Positions 16,959 through 26,263 of a stretch of DNA of 64,000 nt are shown here, piece by piece. The notes under the pieces were generated by a model. It worked only from the letters and a program-made list of their open reading frames with translations. It had not been told where the DNA came from and searched no databases. The stretch spans positions 62,001 to 126,000 of the forward strand of contig JBQKKG010000009.1 in NCBI GenBank assembly GCA_052116865.1, written 5' to 3'. Both the position numbers and the translations under genes were made by a program. Every line of letters begins with the position of its first letter. Position 1 is the first letter of the stretch. This stretch comes from CAUPWF01 sp963515125. Lineage in GTDB: Bacteria > Bacillota > Clostridia > Lachnospirales > Lachnospiraceae.

Positions 16959-18059
16959 TTAATTTAATGCTGCAAGTTCTGGTAAAACAAACATACCATT
17001 CTCACGTATTAATTTATCATCAAAGTATATATTTCCTCCGCCATAATCTTCTCGTTGGACTAGAACCAAGTCCCAATGAACAGACGATTGATTTCCATTT
17101 GGTGCTTCTTCATAACAGTTCCCTGGTGTCAAATGAATAGAACCTTTGATTTTTTCATCAAAAAGTGTATCTTTCATTGGATGCAAAATATGTGGATTTA
17201 CCCCAATTGCAAATTCTCCAATATATCTAGCTCCTTCATCTGTATCTAGGATTTCATTTAACCTCTTGGTGTCTGTAGACGTTGCATTCACAATCTTACC
17301 ATCAACAAATTCGAAACATATATTCTCAAATGTTGCTCCTTGATATGATGTCGGTGTATTATACGTAATCTTTCCATTAACTGATGTTTTGATTGGTGCA
17401 GTAAATACCTCTCCATCAGGAATATTCATTTCCCCTGCGCAAGGAATGGCAGGAATATCTTTTATAGAGAAAGATAGATCTGTTCCTGGGCCTATTATAC
17501 GTACCTGATCTGTCCTATTAAGAAGTTCTACCAATGGTTTCATAGCTTCATTCATTTTAGAATAATCCAGATTGCATACATCAAAGTAAAATTTCGTAAA
17601 AGACTCTGTGCTCATATTAGATAACTGCGCCATCGATGCGTTTGGATAACGGAGAATGACCCATCTGGTTTTTGGTACTCGTATCTCATGATGCACTGGT
17701 GTTGAATAATATTTTTCATATAATGTCATCTTCTCCGATGGCACATCGGATAATTCTGAAACGTTATCTGTGCCTCTTACCCCTATATAACAATCCATTT
17801 GTTTCATTTCGTTGCATCCTAGTTCCCCTAATATCTTAGCCTGCTCTTCTGTGATATTCAAAAGTAATTCCCGGTGTACACGTTGATTTTTATAATGAGG
17901 AAACGGGATTCCACCAGCTTGATAAATATTTTTTACTAGTTGTATTGCTAAATCTTCTGTTTCTTCTCCCACATAATCAATATAAACTTTATCACCTTTT
18001 TTTACCTTGCATGAATAGTTTACTAATGTATCTGCTAATACCTTTACTCTTTCATCCAT
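16959..18059 (-). CDS. M29-family aminopeptidase (AmpS/PepS type)
   Basis: 366 residues, close to the family's usual length of about 370-410. It starts MDERVKVLADTLVNYSCKVKKGDKV, the usual opening. The C-terminal metal-binding region is present: an acidic IPDGEVF segment, EFAIGVNPHI, then NQSSVHWDLVL with the His and Asp ligands, and YFDD. These cytosolic enzymes bind two Zn or Co ions and release N-terminal residues from peptides, in salvage of amino-acid nitrogen. It follows the 813-residue protein gene on the same strand with a 35-base gap. Confidence 0.92.
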   Translation of the reverse strand: MDERVKVLADTLVNYSCKVKKGDKVYIDYVGEETEDLAIQLVKNIYQAGGIPFPHYKNQRVHRELLLNITEEQAKILGELGCNEMKQMDCYIGVRGTDNVSELSDVPSEKMTLYEKYYSTPVHHEIRVPKTRWVILRYPNASMAQLSNMSTESFTKFYFDVCNLDYSKMNEAMKPLVELLNRTDQVRIIGPGTDLSFSIKDIPAIPCAGEMNIPDGEVFTAPIKTSVNGKITYNTPTSYQGATFENICFEFVDGKIVNATSTDTKRLNEILDTDEGARYIGEFAIGVNPHILHPMKDTLFDEKIKGSIHLTPGNCYEEAPNGNQSSVHWDLVLVQREDYGGGNIYFDDKLIRENGMFVLPELAALN

Positions 18060-18094
18060 AACTTTTTTCCTTTCTTCTGTTCAATCTGCGAACA

Positions 18095-20536
18095 CTACTG
18101 CAAATAGCCAATAAATGTATTTCCACTTCCTGATACGATCTGGTCTATGCTATCGATTGGTTGTAATTCTATTGCCCCCGTAGCCGGATTAATATATTGT
18201 ACATTTACCTTTCCATACCCTGTTAATATGATAGCATTGGCGCTATCAATCATAGCCATCACTGGAGTTCCTTTGTTAATAACATAAAGTATCTGTTCTG
18301 TCGTACATCCAGTAAGGTCCAGTTCGTTTCCACCTGAATATTCTGACAGAATTTCCATTGGTGTTTTTCCTGCCGCCAAAGCAGGGGTAAATACTGCTGT
18401 AAAGATCTCTGGATTCTCAATCTCATAAGTAATATCTCTATTTCCATGTTCCCACACATATTTTTGTTGGGACGTTACAACTATCCCCGAACAAGTATCT
18501 GCTTTTTGAATTGCATACCCTGCTTTATCGTAGACTCCCTGCATCTTTCCGATTCCATATACATAATATTTTTGAGTTTCATCTCCAATATCAAATGCTA
18601 CCGTCGTCGGATTTTCAAAGAGTACTTGCTTTGGTTTTAATAACTTTGGCTTTTTGTCTGATATGCCTTCTGCAAAGGTCAGTCGCATTTGTGTCTCTTT
18701 TTGGTCTGTTACTATAGTTTCAAGTTCAATATTACTTTTTTCTTTTTCTTCGTTATTCGTAATATAATCTTGATTTATTCCAGTATAGACATCCCCATTT
18801 TTAGTAACCCGATTTAGCGTAATCATATTTTCTTGTATGGCTACATCTAGTATATAAACTTGATCCATTGCATACGTTTTTACAACCTTACCTTTTGTAT
18901 CACTAATCTCTACTTTATACATTGGAAGCGTTATTTCCCCTGCAAGTGTTCTCCCTGCTTCTTCTGGCCTTGCTACACCATATACAAAATCATTAAATAC
19001 AAATCCTAATGGTCTCACACACTCATTGTCATTTGCTGCTATCACATAGTCTTTACCTGTTTTCAGATTTAATACTGTAATTTTGGTAGAGTTTTGACTA
19101 TCTCCTTCATTTTGGTATGCTAATAAATGCCCATCTTCTGACGCTACATATTGCCCTTCTTTTAATCCGGTCACTAATTCTTCTTGTGTGTGTTTCACAA
19201 GGTCTACTTTATACAAAGTTCCACCAGTCATTACATATAGAACCTGTTGCTTATTATTGTAATATACAAGTTTACCCAATTCGTCCTCTGCAATCGCAAA
19301 GGACTTATTGCTTGGAATAAAAGCTTTTTCTTCCACTGAATTTTTTTCAATATCATAGTAATAGATAGCTGCACCAACTTCCCCTTCATGCTCTCCGCGA
19401 TTCATGTAGCCATACACCACAAAGGTAGTACTTCCATTCCTATCCATTGCTACTATATTAATATCATGTTGATTATAGCGATTACGTATATCCGTATTTT
19501 CTGCGCTTGCAAAACTAAAAACTAATGACAAATTATCTTCGTTCTGATTATAGTTCCAAAGCTCTCTCTCTTGGACAAAAGATACAATGGTCCCATCTTC
19601 ATTTGTTGTGTAAGGAACATTCAAGGATGTAATTCCCAATACAATTCCCTTCTCTGTTAATACCTGTTGGGTTCCATCAAAGATTTGCTCCATGGTACGA
19701 TTATAGTCCAATAAATATGCAGAACCTTTTTGATAACGAACACGGAAAAACTCCTTCACATTATATAATTCTTTCTCATTTAATTCTCCATTACACCTTA
19801 CCTGATACTCTAGCTGAATAGAGCTATAAGAAGCATTTGCTTCCTTTATGTTCCACTGTACATTCCCCACTACCTCTGGATGTAAGTTTCCCCAGCCTAC
19901 ATGCTCAATATCCGAATGAATGGTTACTTCGTGATACGTGGAATTATCTCCCTCTGAATTGGATTCTAAGGCACCTGCCAATTGTGAAACCTGCGTTTTG
20001 TCTAATGTCTTATTATGAAAATCATTTACAAAATCTATGCATTCCTTCGTATTAATATCCGGACTTTTTAATACCCTGGTATAATAATATATTTCTTGGT
20101 CATTTTTCGTATTTAGCGTCACTTTTAATATGCCTTCCACACCTTGGGCAAGCTCATTTCCCAGGTCTAATGTCAACGTATCTGACACTTTTTTAATATG
20201 ACCAGAAAGAATACTCGTGACTCCATCTATGGAAAAGACTTCATAGGCAATGGACTTAATTTCGCTATCGTATGAATTCACATTCATTTGAAGCTCATTT
20301 CCTATATGGATAGGAACGATGGTATCTCGCATTGCCGTAATCTCCATATCATTTCTATAGCCAGCTAATTCATTCACAGTATAATTATCTAGTATAAAGG
20401 ATACTCGCGGCAACGTTGGAGAACTCATATCTGCAGTCATATCTGCATTACCACGATTCGTAAGATAGCTAAATACTATAATTGCAATTACAAATACGCC
20501 TGTTAATATTCCAGCCTTTATAATTCTATGTTTCAT
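18095..20536 (-). CDS. Membrane-anchored extracellular protein, beta-propeller-like, degenerate C39-like end
   Basis: 813 residues with one N-terminal membrane anchor (about 7-25); the rest is predicted outside. Residues 40-330 are beta-rich with repeated segments; 330-600 contain repeated short strands (LVYYNNKQQVLYVMTGG, LLAYQNEGD) suggestive of a beta-propeller. The C-terminal 125 residues resemble the fold around peptidase C39/papain-like domains (TPVMAMIDSANAIILTGYGKVN, IGYLQ). The catalytic His position of GHxxxxTGY is replaced by N/A and no nucleophilic Cys precedes, so it is probably non-enzymatic. It starts directly after the methyltransferase stop. I do not know its function; it may be a binding or scaffold protein. 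Confidence 0.75.
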   Translation of the reverse strand: MKHRIIKAGILTGVFVIAIIVFSYLTNRGNADMTADMSSPTLPRVSFILDNYTVNELAGYRNDMEITAMRDTIVPIHIGNELQMNVNSYDSEIKSIAYEVFSIDGVTSILSGHIKKVSDTLTLDLGNELAQGVEGILKVTLNTKNDQEIYYYTRVLKSPDINTKECIDFVNDFHNKTLDKTQVSQLAGALESNSEGDNSTYHEVTIHSDIEHVGWGNLHPEVVGNVQWNIKEANASYSSIQLEYQVRCNGELNEKELYNVKEFFRVRYQKGSAYLLDYNRTMEQIFDGTQQVLTEKGIVLGITSLNVPYTTNEDGTIVSFVQERELWNYNQNEDNLSLVFSFASAENTDIRNRYNQHDINIVAMDRNGSTTFVVYGYMNRGEHEGEVGAAIYYYDIEKNSVEEKAFIPSNKSFAIAEDELGKLVYYNNKQQVLYVMTGGTLYKVDLVKHTQEELVTGLKEGQYVASEDGHLLAYQNEGDSQNSTKITVLNLKTGKDYVIAANDNECVRPLGFVFNDFVYGVARPEEAGRTLAGEITLPMYKVEISDTKGKVVKTYAMDQVYILDVAIQENMITLNRVTKNGDVYTGINQDYITNNEEKEKSNIELETIVTDQKETQMRLTFAEGISDKKPKLLKPKQVLFENPTTVAFDIGDETQKYYVYGIGKMQGVYDKAGYAIQKADTCSGIVVTSQQKYVWEHGNRDITYEIENPEIFTAVFTPALAAGKTPMEILSEYSGGNELDLTGCTTEQILYVINKGTPVMAMIDSANAIILTGYGKVNVQYINPATGAIELQPIDSIDQIVSGSGNTFIGYLQ

Positions 20537-21688
20537 TTATTTATCCCCTTTATCTTTCAAAAGCCTCTGTAGCATTGGATGAATATTCAAGAATTCTAAT
20601 AAGGCTTTTAATTCTTTGTCATTCTTCTTTTTTTGACCTGTTTTCATGGCACGTATTAATATATTTTTGGGTGTATGCTCCATATCGATGAATTCTAAGA
20701 TTTGTGCATCATAACCTTGGTGAACCAGGATTTCTGCACGTACAGCATCCGTTATAAGCGAAGACATACGCTCTTTAATTAGACCATATTGTAAGACTGG
20801 TTGTAGCACTTCATTTTTAATCTGATCATTTAATTCATGCTGACAACATGGTACAGATAAAATGACTTTTGCATTCCATTCTATGGCTTTTGCTATCGCA
20901 TAATCTGTTGCAGTATCACAAGCGTGCAAAGTTACCACCATGTCCACCTCTTCTACCCCCGTATAATCTGCAATATTCCCCTTTAAAAAAATCAATTTTT
21001 CATAACCATATTTCTCACTCAAAGCATTGCAACGCGCAATAACCTCCTCTTTTAAATCTAACCCTATTAATCTAATATCATAGCCATTTAGTACATGCAG
21101 ATAATAGTAAATAGCAAAGGTTAGATAAGATTTACCACATCCAAAATCTAAGATTGTAAGTTCTTTTTCTTTTGATAGTTGTGGTAATATATCTTCTACA
21201 AATTCTAAAAAACGATTAATCTGTCGAAACTTATCAAATTTGCTTTTTACAACTTTGCCTTCTTTTGTCATTACTCCTAAATCTTGTAAAAATGGAATGC
21301 ATATTCCTTCTTTTAAAATATAACTTTTCTTTTTATTATGTTCTAGACTGACTTCCTTTACACCTGCTAATTGCTGCTTTTTCTGAATGGTTACTTTTCC
21401 TTTTTTACTTATTAAAATATGATATTTCAACGCTTTCGTTTCTATCTGCATTTGCTTATAATGTTTCATCCACTCTAACATACAGCTAATAGTTTCCTGG
21501 GTATCCAAATTCTTGTGAAAAACTTGCGTGCTTGAATAAGATTCACACTGAAAAAAGAGTTCTCCCTTTTGTAGAATTGGACGTACTTTAATACGTAAGA
21601 TCTCGCTTTTTAATCTAGGATTACTAATAATTGCATTCATAAAATCTATATTTAAACATTCTTGTAGTACTATTTCTAATTGTTTCAT
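20537..21688 (-). CDS. Class I SAM-dependent methyltransferase (Methyltransf_32 type)
   Basis: 383 residues. Residues 1-150 form an N-terminal region rich in Lys and Gln. The methyltransferase domain follows: motif I LDFGCGKSYL (about 178-187), an acidic strand IGLDLK, and a motif-IV-like VVTLHACDTATD. The SVPCCQHELN block is typical of the PF13679 group, which includes RNA-directed or uncharacterised enzymes. The substrate is unknown; the PCC motif and basic N-terminus suggest an RNA or protein target. The stop codon directly abuts the start of the 813-residue gene, so the two are cotranscribed. Confidence 0.82.
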   Translation of the reverse strand: MKQLEIVLQECLNIDFMNAIISNPRLKSEILRIKVRPILQKGELFFQCESYSSTQVFHKNLDTQETISCMLEWMKHYKQMQIETKALKYHILISKKGKVTIQKKQQLAGVKEVSLEHNKKKSYILKEGICIPFLQDLGVMTKEGKVVKSKFDKFRQINRFLEFVEDILPQLSKEKELTILDFGCGKSYLTFAIYYYLHVLNGYDIRLIGLDLKEEVIARCNALSEKYGYEKLIFLKGNIADYTGVEEVDMVVTLHACDTATDYAIAKAIEWNAKVILSVPCCQHELNDQIKNEVLQPVLQYGLIKERMSSLITDAVRAEILVHQGYDAQILEFIDMEHTPKNILIRAMKTGQKKKNDKELKALLEFLNIHPMLQRLLKDKGDK

Positions 21689-21939
21689 TCTCTACCTCTT
21701 TTAATTTACTTTAGTTGTATTGTAATGCCAAATGCCTTTATACGCAAGAATAACCATGGTTTTTCGCGATATATTCTCAATTTAAATTTTTATAAACAGA
21801 ATTCGACAAAAACTAATATTTTATTAATGTTTTTTCGTTTTCTTTAAGATTTTAGACACATTTTTTTCACATATTTTTATTATACTGTAATTCAGATAGT
21901 TGATTAACACTCACTATCTCCCCCCCCTCATAAAGTAAA

Positions 21940-21964
21940 ACACCCCGAGAATTTCTCGGGGTGT
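21940..21964. terminator. Perfect hairpin in a 404-base gap
   Basis: 12-bp arms (ACACCCCGAGAA and its complement) around one base. On the minus strand it is followed by TTTACTTTAT, so it could stop transcription coming from the right. No minus-strand gene directly precedes it. The rest of 21689-22092 holds only AT-rich sequence and the promoter at 22027-22055. Confidence 0.5.
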
Positions 21965-22026
21965 CGCACTATTCTTTTACATATTTTTATAGTTTCATAC
22001 TAATCGTATTTTCTTTTCTTTTTCTT

Positions 22027-22055
22027 TTGAATTATTTCCATTTATCCAGTATACT
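22027..22055 (+). promoter_or_regulatory. Promoter of the alpha/beta hydrolase gene
   Basis: TTGAAT, a 17-base spacer and TATACT end 37 bases upstream of the start codon. Confidence 0.6.
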
Positions 22056-22092
22056 TAAAATAGAAAAAGATAATAATCAAAGGGGATTATAT

Positions 22093-23022
22093 ATGAAAAC
22101 AGATTTTTATTATCCATCTCAAGATGGAACCACCCAAATTCATGCTGTTGAATGGATGCCTGACGGGGATGTTAAGGCGATCTTACAGATTAGTCATGGT
22201 ATGGTAGAATATATTAACCGTTATGATGCTTTTGGTTCTTATTTAGCGGAACGTGGATATTATGTAGTAGGCCAAGACCATCTTGGCCATGGGGAATCCG
22301 TACAAACAGAAGCTGACCATGGGTTTTTTCACGAGAAACACGGAAATGATTATGTCATCGGTGACATACATGAACTCCGCAGACGTACTACTGCCAAATA
22401 TCCAACATTACCTTATTATATGCTAGGGCATAGTATGGGGTCTTTTCTTACAAGACAGTATATCAAGAAATATGGTGAAGGACTTCATGGTGTCATTATC
22501 ATGGGAACTGGAGAGCAACCACCAATGATAGTCTCTATCGGTAAAATATTATGTACCTTTATTGCACATTTTAAAGGATGGCACTATCGAAGTACATTTA
22601 TTAACAATATTGCCTTTGGTGGCTATAACAAGAAATTTCAACCCTCTCGAACTACTGTTGATTGGCTTTGTAAAGACACAAGTATTGTAGATGCGTATCT
22701 TGAAGATCCTTGGTGTACTTTTATCTTCACTGTTAATGCCTATTATCATATGTTTTGCGGTATGCAGGAATTATCAGACCCAGCAAATTTGGAGCGTATT
22801 CCAAAGGATTTACCAATCTTTTTTGTTGCAGGTAAGGAAGATCCTGTGGGGAACTTTGGGAAATCCGTAAAAAAAGTTTATCAAAAATATAAAACATGTG
22901 GTATGAAAGATGTAAGTATAAAATTATACGATGATGACCGGCATGAAATTTTAAATGAAACTGATAAATTTCAAGTATTTGCTGATTTATATGCTTGGCT
23001 TGATCATCATTTACCTCGTTAA
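22093..23022 (+). CDS. Alpha/beta hydrolase (lysophospholipase/monoacylglycerol lipase type)
   Basis: 309 residues from the ATG at 22093 (AAAGGGG ribosome site); an upstream in-frame extension is hydrophobic and unsupported. Hydrolase_4 fold: oxyanion loop QISHGMVEY, a GQDHLGHGES block, the nucleophile elbow GHSMGS (about 116-121), an Asp in AGKEDPVG and a catalytic His in DDDRHEILNE near the C-terminus. There is no signal peptide, so it is cytosolic. Related enzymes cleave lysophospholipids or monoacylglycerols. It is a monocistronic plus-strand gene with its own promoter and a shared terminator with citrate synthase. Confidence 0.9.
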   Translation: MKTDFYYPSQDGTTQIHAVEWMPDGDVKAILQISHGMVEYINRYDAFGSYLAERGYYVVGQDHLGHGESVQTEADHGFFHEKHGNDYVIGDIHELRRRTTAKYPTLPYYMLGHSMGSFLTRQYIKKYGEGLHGVIIMGTGEQPPMIVSIGKILCTFIAHFKGWHYRSTFINNIAFGGYNKKFQPSRTTVDWLCKDTSIVDAYLEDPWCTFIFTVNAYYHMFCGMQELSDPANLERIPKDLPIFFVAGKEDPVGNFGKSVKKVYQKYKTCGMKDVSIKLYDDDRHEILNETDKFQVFADLYAWLDHHLPR

Positions 23023-23040
23023 ATCTTAATCCAGAATAAT

Positions 23041-23079
23041 AAAAGACACGGCATGTTGAAACAACATACCGTGTCTTTT
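23041..23079. terminator. Bidirectional terminator between hydrolase and citrate synthase genes
   Basis: 18-bp arms with one mismatch (23041-23058 and 23062-23079), an AAA loop, A-run on one side and T-run on the other. It lies between two convergent stop codons. Confidence 0.9.
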
Positions 23080-23086
23080 ATCACGT

Positions 23087-24457
23087 CTATCTATCATCCA
23101 TTTTGACATAATCTCTATATGGTGCCAAAGGCTTATATGCTGGGCGAATAATCTTATCCACATTTTTAAGCTCTTCTAATCTATGGGCACTCCAACCTAC
23201 AATACGTGCAGCTGCAAAGATTGGTGTATATAATGCTTCAGGTAATCCCAACATACTATATACCAATCCACTGTAGAAGTCTACATTTGCATTTACGCCT
23301 TTATAAATATGTCTTTTTTCTCCAATAACTACTGGAGCGAGATGCTCTACTTTCTCATACAATCCATATTCTTTTTCGCATCCTTTTTCTTTCGCTAACT
23401 GTTTTACAAATTTTTTAAAAATGTCAGCTCTTGGATCTGAAATCGAATAAATAGCATGCCCCATCCCATATATTAACCCTTTTTTATCGAATGCCTGTCT
23501 ATCCAATAAGGCCTCTAAGTACTTACGCACTTGGTCATCGTCTTCCCAATCAGTTAGATTCTTCTTCATATCACTGAACATCTGAACAACTTTAATATTA
23601 GCGCCTCCATGCTTTGGTCCTTTTAAGGATGCCATGGCTGCAGCTATCGTGGAATATGTATCAGTGCCTGAAGATGTTACGACATGGGTTGTAAATGTAG
23701 AGTTATTACCACCACCATGATCCATATGCAAGACTAATGCCATATCAAGGATCTTTGCTTCCAATGTGGTATATTTCCGATCTTCTCTTAACATCATCAA
23801 GATATTTTCGGATGTTGACAGATCTTTGGATGGCGCATAAATCCACAAATCTACTCCTTGACGATAGTTGTATGCATGATATCCATACACCATCAACATA
23901 GGAAACTGACTAATGAGGTTTAAGCATTGGCGCAATACATTGGGAATCGTTGTATCGTCCGCTTTGGCATCATAAGAATATAATGTCAAAATAGATCTTG
24001 ATAAACTATTCATCATATCTCTGCTAGGAATTTTCATAATAACATCCCTTACAAAATTAGGTGGTAATGTTCTTCTCTCAACCAAAGTCTCATGAAAATC
24101 ATTCAATTCTACATCCGTAGGCAAGTCTCCAAATAATAAAAGATATGCTATTTCTTCAAAGCCAAAATGCTTTGCCTCTAAAAATCCACCAACCAAATCC
24201 TTAATATTGTATCCGCGATAATAAAGATTCCCTTCACAAGGCACCTCTTCGCCATCTACCACTTTCTTAGCGCATACATCCGAAATATTTGTCAAGCCAG
24301 CTAGAACACCTTTACCATTTAAATCACGTAATCCTCTTTTGACCTCATACTTCGCATAAAGCTCTTTTTCAATTGCATTGTTCTTTTCACATAGCTGTGA
24401 TAGCTGATCAATCTTTGGGGTAATATCAAATAATATCTTATCTTGTAAATTATTCAT
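23087..24457 (-). CDS. gltA: Citrate synthase
   Basis: 456 residues. The start is the ATG at 24455-24457 (AAAGGAG seven bases upstream); the longer in-frame reading only translates the adjacent palindrome. The catalytic triad regions are visible: His in HMDHGGGNNS, His in GMGHAIYSISDPRADI and Asp in NVDFYSGLVYSMLG, with KGPKHGGAN between. It condenses oxaloacetate and acetyl-CoA into citrate, feeding glutamate synthesis in an anaerobe with a partial TCA cycle; the fumarase at 32-33.7 kb fits this. The N-terminal extension of about 50 residues is common in clostridial forms. A GC-rich palindrome lies just upstream of the ribosome site. Confidence 0.93.
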   Translation of the reverse strand: MNNLQDKILFDITPKIDQLSQLCEKNNAIEKELYAKYEVKRGLRDLNGKGVLAGLTNISDVCAKKVVDGEEVPCEGNLYYRGYNIKDLVGGFLEAKHFGFEEIAYLLLFGDLPTDVELNDFHETLVERRTLPPNFVRDVIMKIPSRDMMNSLSRSILTLYSYDAKADDTTIPNVLRQCLNLISQFPMLMVYGYHAYNYRQGVDLWIYAPSKDLSTSENILMMLREDRKYTTLEAKILDMALVLHMDHGGGNNSTFTTHVVTSSGTDTYSTIAAAMASLKGPKHGGANIKVVQMFSDMKKNLTDWEDDDQVRKYLEALLDRQAFDKKGLIYGMGHAIYSISDPRADIFKKFVKQLAKEKGCEKEYGLYEKVEHLAPVVIGEKRHIYKGVNANVDFYSGLVYSMLGLPEALYTPIFAAARIVGWSAHRLEELKNVDKIIRPAYKPLAPYRDYVKMDDR

Positions 24458-24472
24458 ATATGCTCCTTTCTC

Positions 24473-24533
24473 ATTGGGGACGGGGGCAATGTACATTGCC
24501 CCCGTCCCCAATTAACAATCAACCTGTCCCTAT
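24473..24533. repeat. GC-rich palindrome, type A, copy 2
   Basis: A perfect 40-bp palindrome (24473-24512) with core GGGGACGGGGGCAATGT, followed on the right by AACCTGTCCCTA, the complement of the GGGACAGG box that flanks other copies. It lies between the AIM24-family gene stop and the citrate synthase start on the same strand. Confidence 0.88.
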
Positions 24534-24536
24534 CTT

Positions 24537-25214
24537 CTAATTCGTAGGGAAATAAGGTCTCAATACTCCTGCTACATTGCTAATTGGCATTGTTTGCAAC
24601 CAAACATGGCCAGGTCCTGTGACTACTGTATTAAATAAGCCTTCTCCACCAAATACCATATTTTTAATTCCTGGTACTGATTTTATCTCCATCGTACAAC
24701 TTGCTGTCATAGCAGCTAAATATCCTGTATCCACAACTATTTGCTGACCAGCTTGTAAATCATATTCTACAATGTGTCCATCAAATTCAGCAAATGCGAC
24801 CCCTTGTCCGGATAGTTTTTGCATAATAAATCCCTCGCCACCGAAGAACCCAGAAGCTAGTTTCTTTTGAAAAAACACGGATAAATCTACGCTCTTCTCT
24901 GCCGCAAGAAATCCACTTTTTTGTACAACGATCTCTTTCCCTGGTGCAATTTCAAATGCTTTGATTGACCCAGGAAAACTGGATGCAAATGCTATCATGC
25001 CTGCTCCGCCCTTGGCTGTATAAATATTCATAAACATTGATTCACCTGAAAACATTCGGCCAAATGCTTTTCCTATACCACCATTGGTAGACGTTTCCAT
25101 TTGCATATTGGGTGACATCCATGACATAGAACCACGTTCTGTAATCATTTGCTCACCGCCATCGAGGTTGCAAATTACAACTGGTAATGTTTCGCCTTGA
25201 ATTTGATACTTCAT
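24537..25214 (-). CDS. AIM24/TIGR00266-family protein
   Basis: 225 residues, beta-rich and glycine-rich, with the characteristic GExMFMNIYTAKGGAGMIAF and GGEGLFNTVVTGPGHVWLQTMP blocks of the AIM24 family. It is a soluble cytosolic protein with a double-psi-barrel-like fold. Bacterial members are conserved but have no established biochemical role. Its start has a GGAGGAA site, and it is followed by a type A palindrome before citrate synthase. Confidence 0.88.
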   Translation of the reverse strand: MKYQIQGETLPVVICNLDGGEQMITERGSMSWMSPNMQMETSTNGGIGKAFGRMFSGESMFMNIYTAKGGAGMIAFASSFPGSIKAFEIAPGKEIVVQKSGFLAAEKSVDLSVFFQKKLASGFFGGEGFIMQKLSGQGVAFAEFDGHIVEYDLQAGQQIVVDTGYLAAMTASCTMEIKSVPGIKNMVFGGEGLFNTVVTGPGHVWLQTMPISNVAGVLRPYFPTN

Positions 25215-25276
25215 TATGTAGTTCCTCCTTATACTTAGATATAAATCATTATCGAGTGACCATTTTCCATAAATTT

Positions 25277-26149
25277 TTAAATCAAGTGACTTAATATATT
25301 ACTAAGCGCTGCAAATTCTTGTAATGTCAAGGCCTCACCACGCACACTTGCCCCTTTGCCCAATTGCACTATAGCATTTGCTATTTCTTCTTTATCTATT
25401 GCAATTTCCGGAGAATTATTTAGCCCATTTAACAATGTTTTTCTTCGCTGATTAAACGAAGCTCTGATAATCTTAAACATCAGATTTTCATTTTCTACAT
25501 AGACGGGTGGTTCTTGATAACGCTCTAATTGAATCACCGCTGAGCCTACATTGGGCCTTGGCATAAAACAATTAGGAGGTACATTTGCAACAATATATGG
25601 TTTTGCATAATATTGTACAGCCAAACTAAGAGCTCCATAATCCTTAGTTCCGGGGCCAACCTGCATCCGATCTGCCACTTCTTTTTGCACCATTACGGTA
25701 ATACTACTAACTGGTACATGGCTTTCGAATAAACCCATAATAATTGGAGTTGTTATATAATACGGAAGATTTGCAACTACCTTAATTGGCTGATTATTAT
25801 TCTTTTCCCTCGCCAACTTCGCAATATCCACCTTTAATACGTCTTCATTCATAATTGATACATTATCATAGGAACCCAAAGTATCTTGAAGAATTGGAAT
25901 TAATGCCTTATCTATCTCTACTGCTACTACTTCTCTTGCAGCACAAGCTAAGTACTGAGTCATTGTTCCGATTCCCGGCCCTATTTCCAACACAAAATCG
26001 TCCTTAGTGATACTTGCTGATTCTATTATTTTATCTAAAACATGAGTATCGATCAGAAAATTTTGCCCAAATTTTTTTTGAAATGTAAATTTGTATTTCT
26101 GCAGTACCTCTATAGTATTCTGGGGATTGCCTAACGTTGGCTTATTCAT
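25277..26149 (-). CDS. rsmA: 16S rRNA adenine dimethyltransferase RsmA (KsgA)
   Basis: 290 residues, the usual length. The N-terminal KKFGQNFLID, motif I LEIGPGIGTMT, the acidic strand VAVEIDK and catalytic NLPYYI are all present, as is MVQKEVADRM. The C-terminal RNA-binding end has FNQRRKTLLN. It dimethylates two adjacent adenines in the 3' terminal helix of 16S rRNA late in 30S assembly. It sits downstream of tatD, the order seen in many Firmicutes. Confidence 0.96.
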   Translation of the reverse strand: MNKPTLGNPQNTIEVLQKYKFTFQKKFGQNFLIDTHVLDKIIESASITKDDFVLEIGPGIGTMTQYLACAAREVVAVEIDKALIPILQDTLGSYDNVSIMNEDVLKVDIAKLAREKNNNQPIKVVANLPYYITTPIIMGLFESHVPVSSITVMVQKEVADRMQVGPGTKDYGALSLAVQYYAKPYIVANVPPNCFMPRPNVGSAVIQLERYQEPPVYVENENLMFKIIRASFNQRRKTLLNGLNNSPEIAIDKEEIANAIVQLGKGASVRGEALTLQEFAALSNILSHLI

Positions 26150-26263
26150 ATATTTACTCCTCTATTATTCGATGTATCATACATTATAATATAAATGTTA
26201 CTATTACTACAATCAAATTTTATTAAATTTTTTATTGCCGAAAAAGCATTAGTTATTCTATTC

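Noticed and set aside
24458..24511. Longer N-terminus for citrate synthase (and similarly for tatD at 27026-27112)
   Set aside because: The extra residues are a translation of the type A palindrome, while good ribosome sites precede the internal ATGs.
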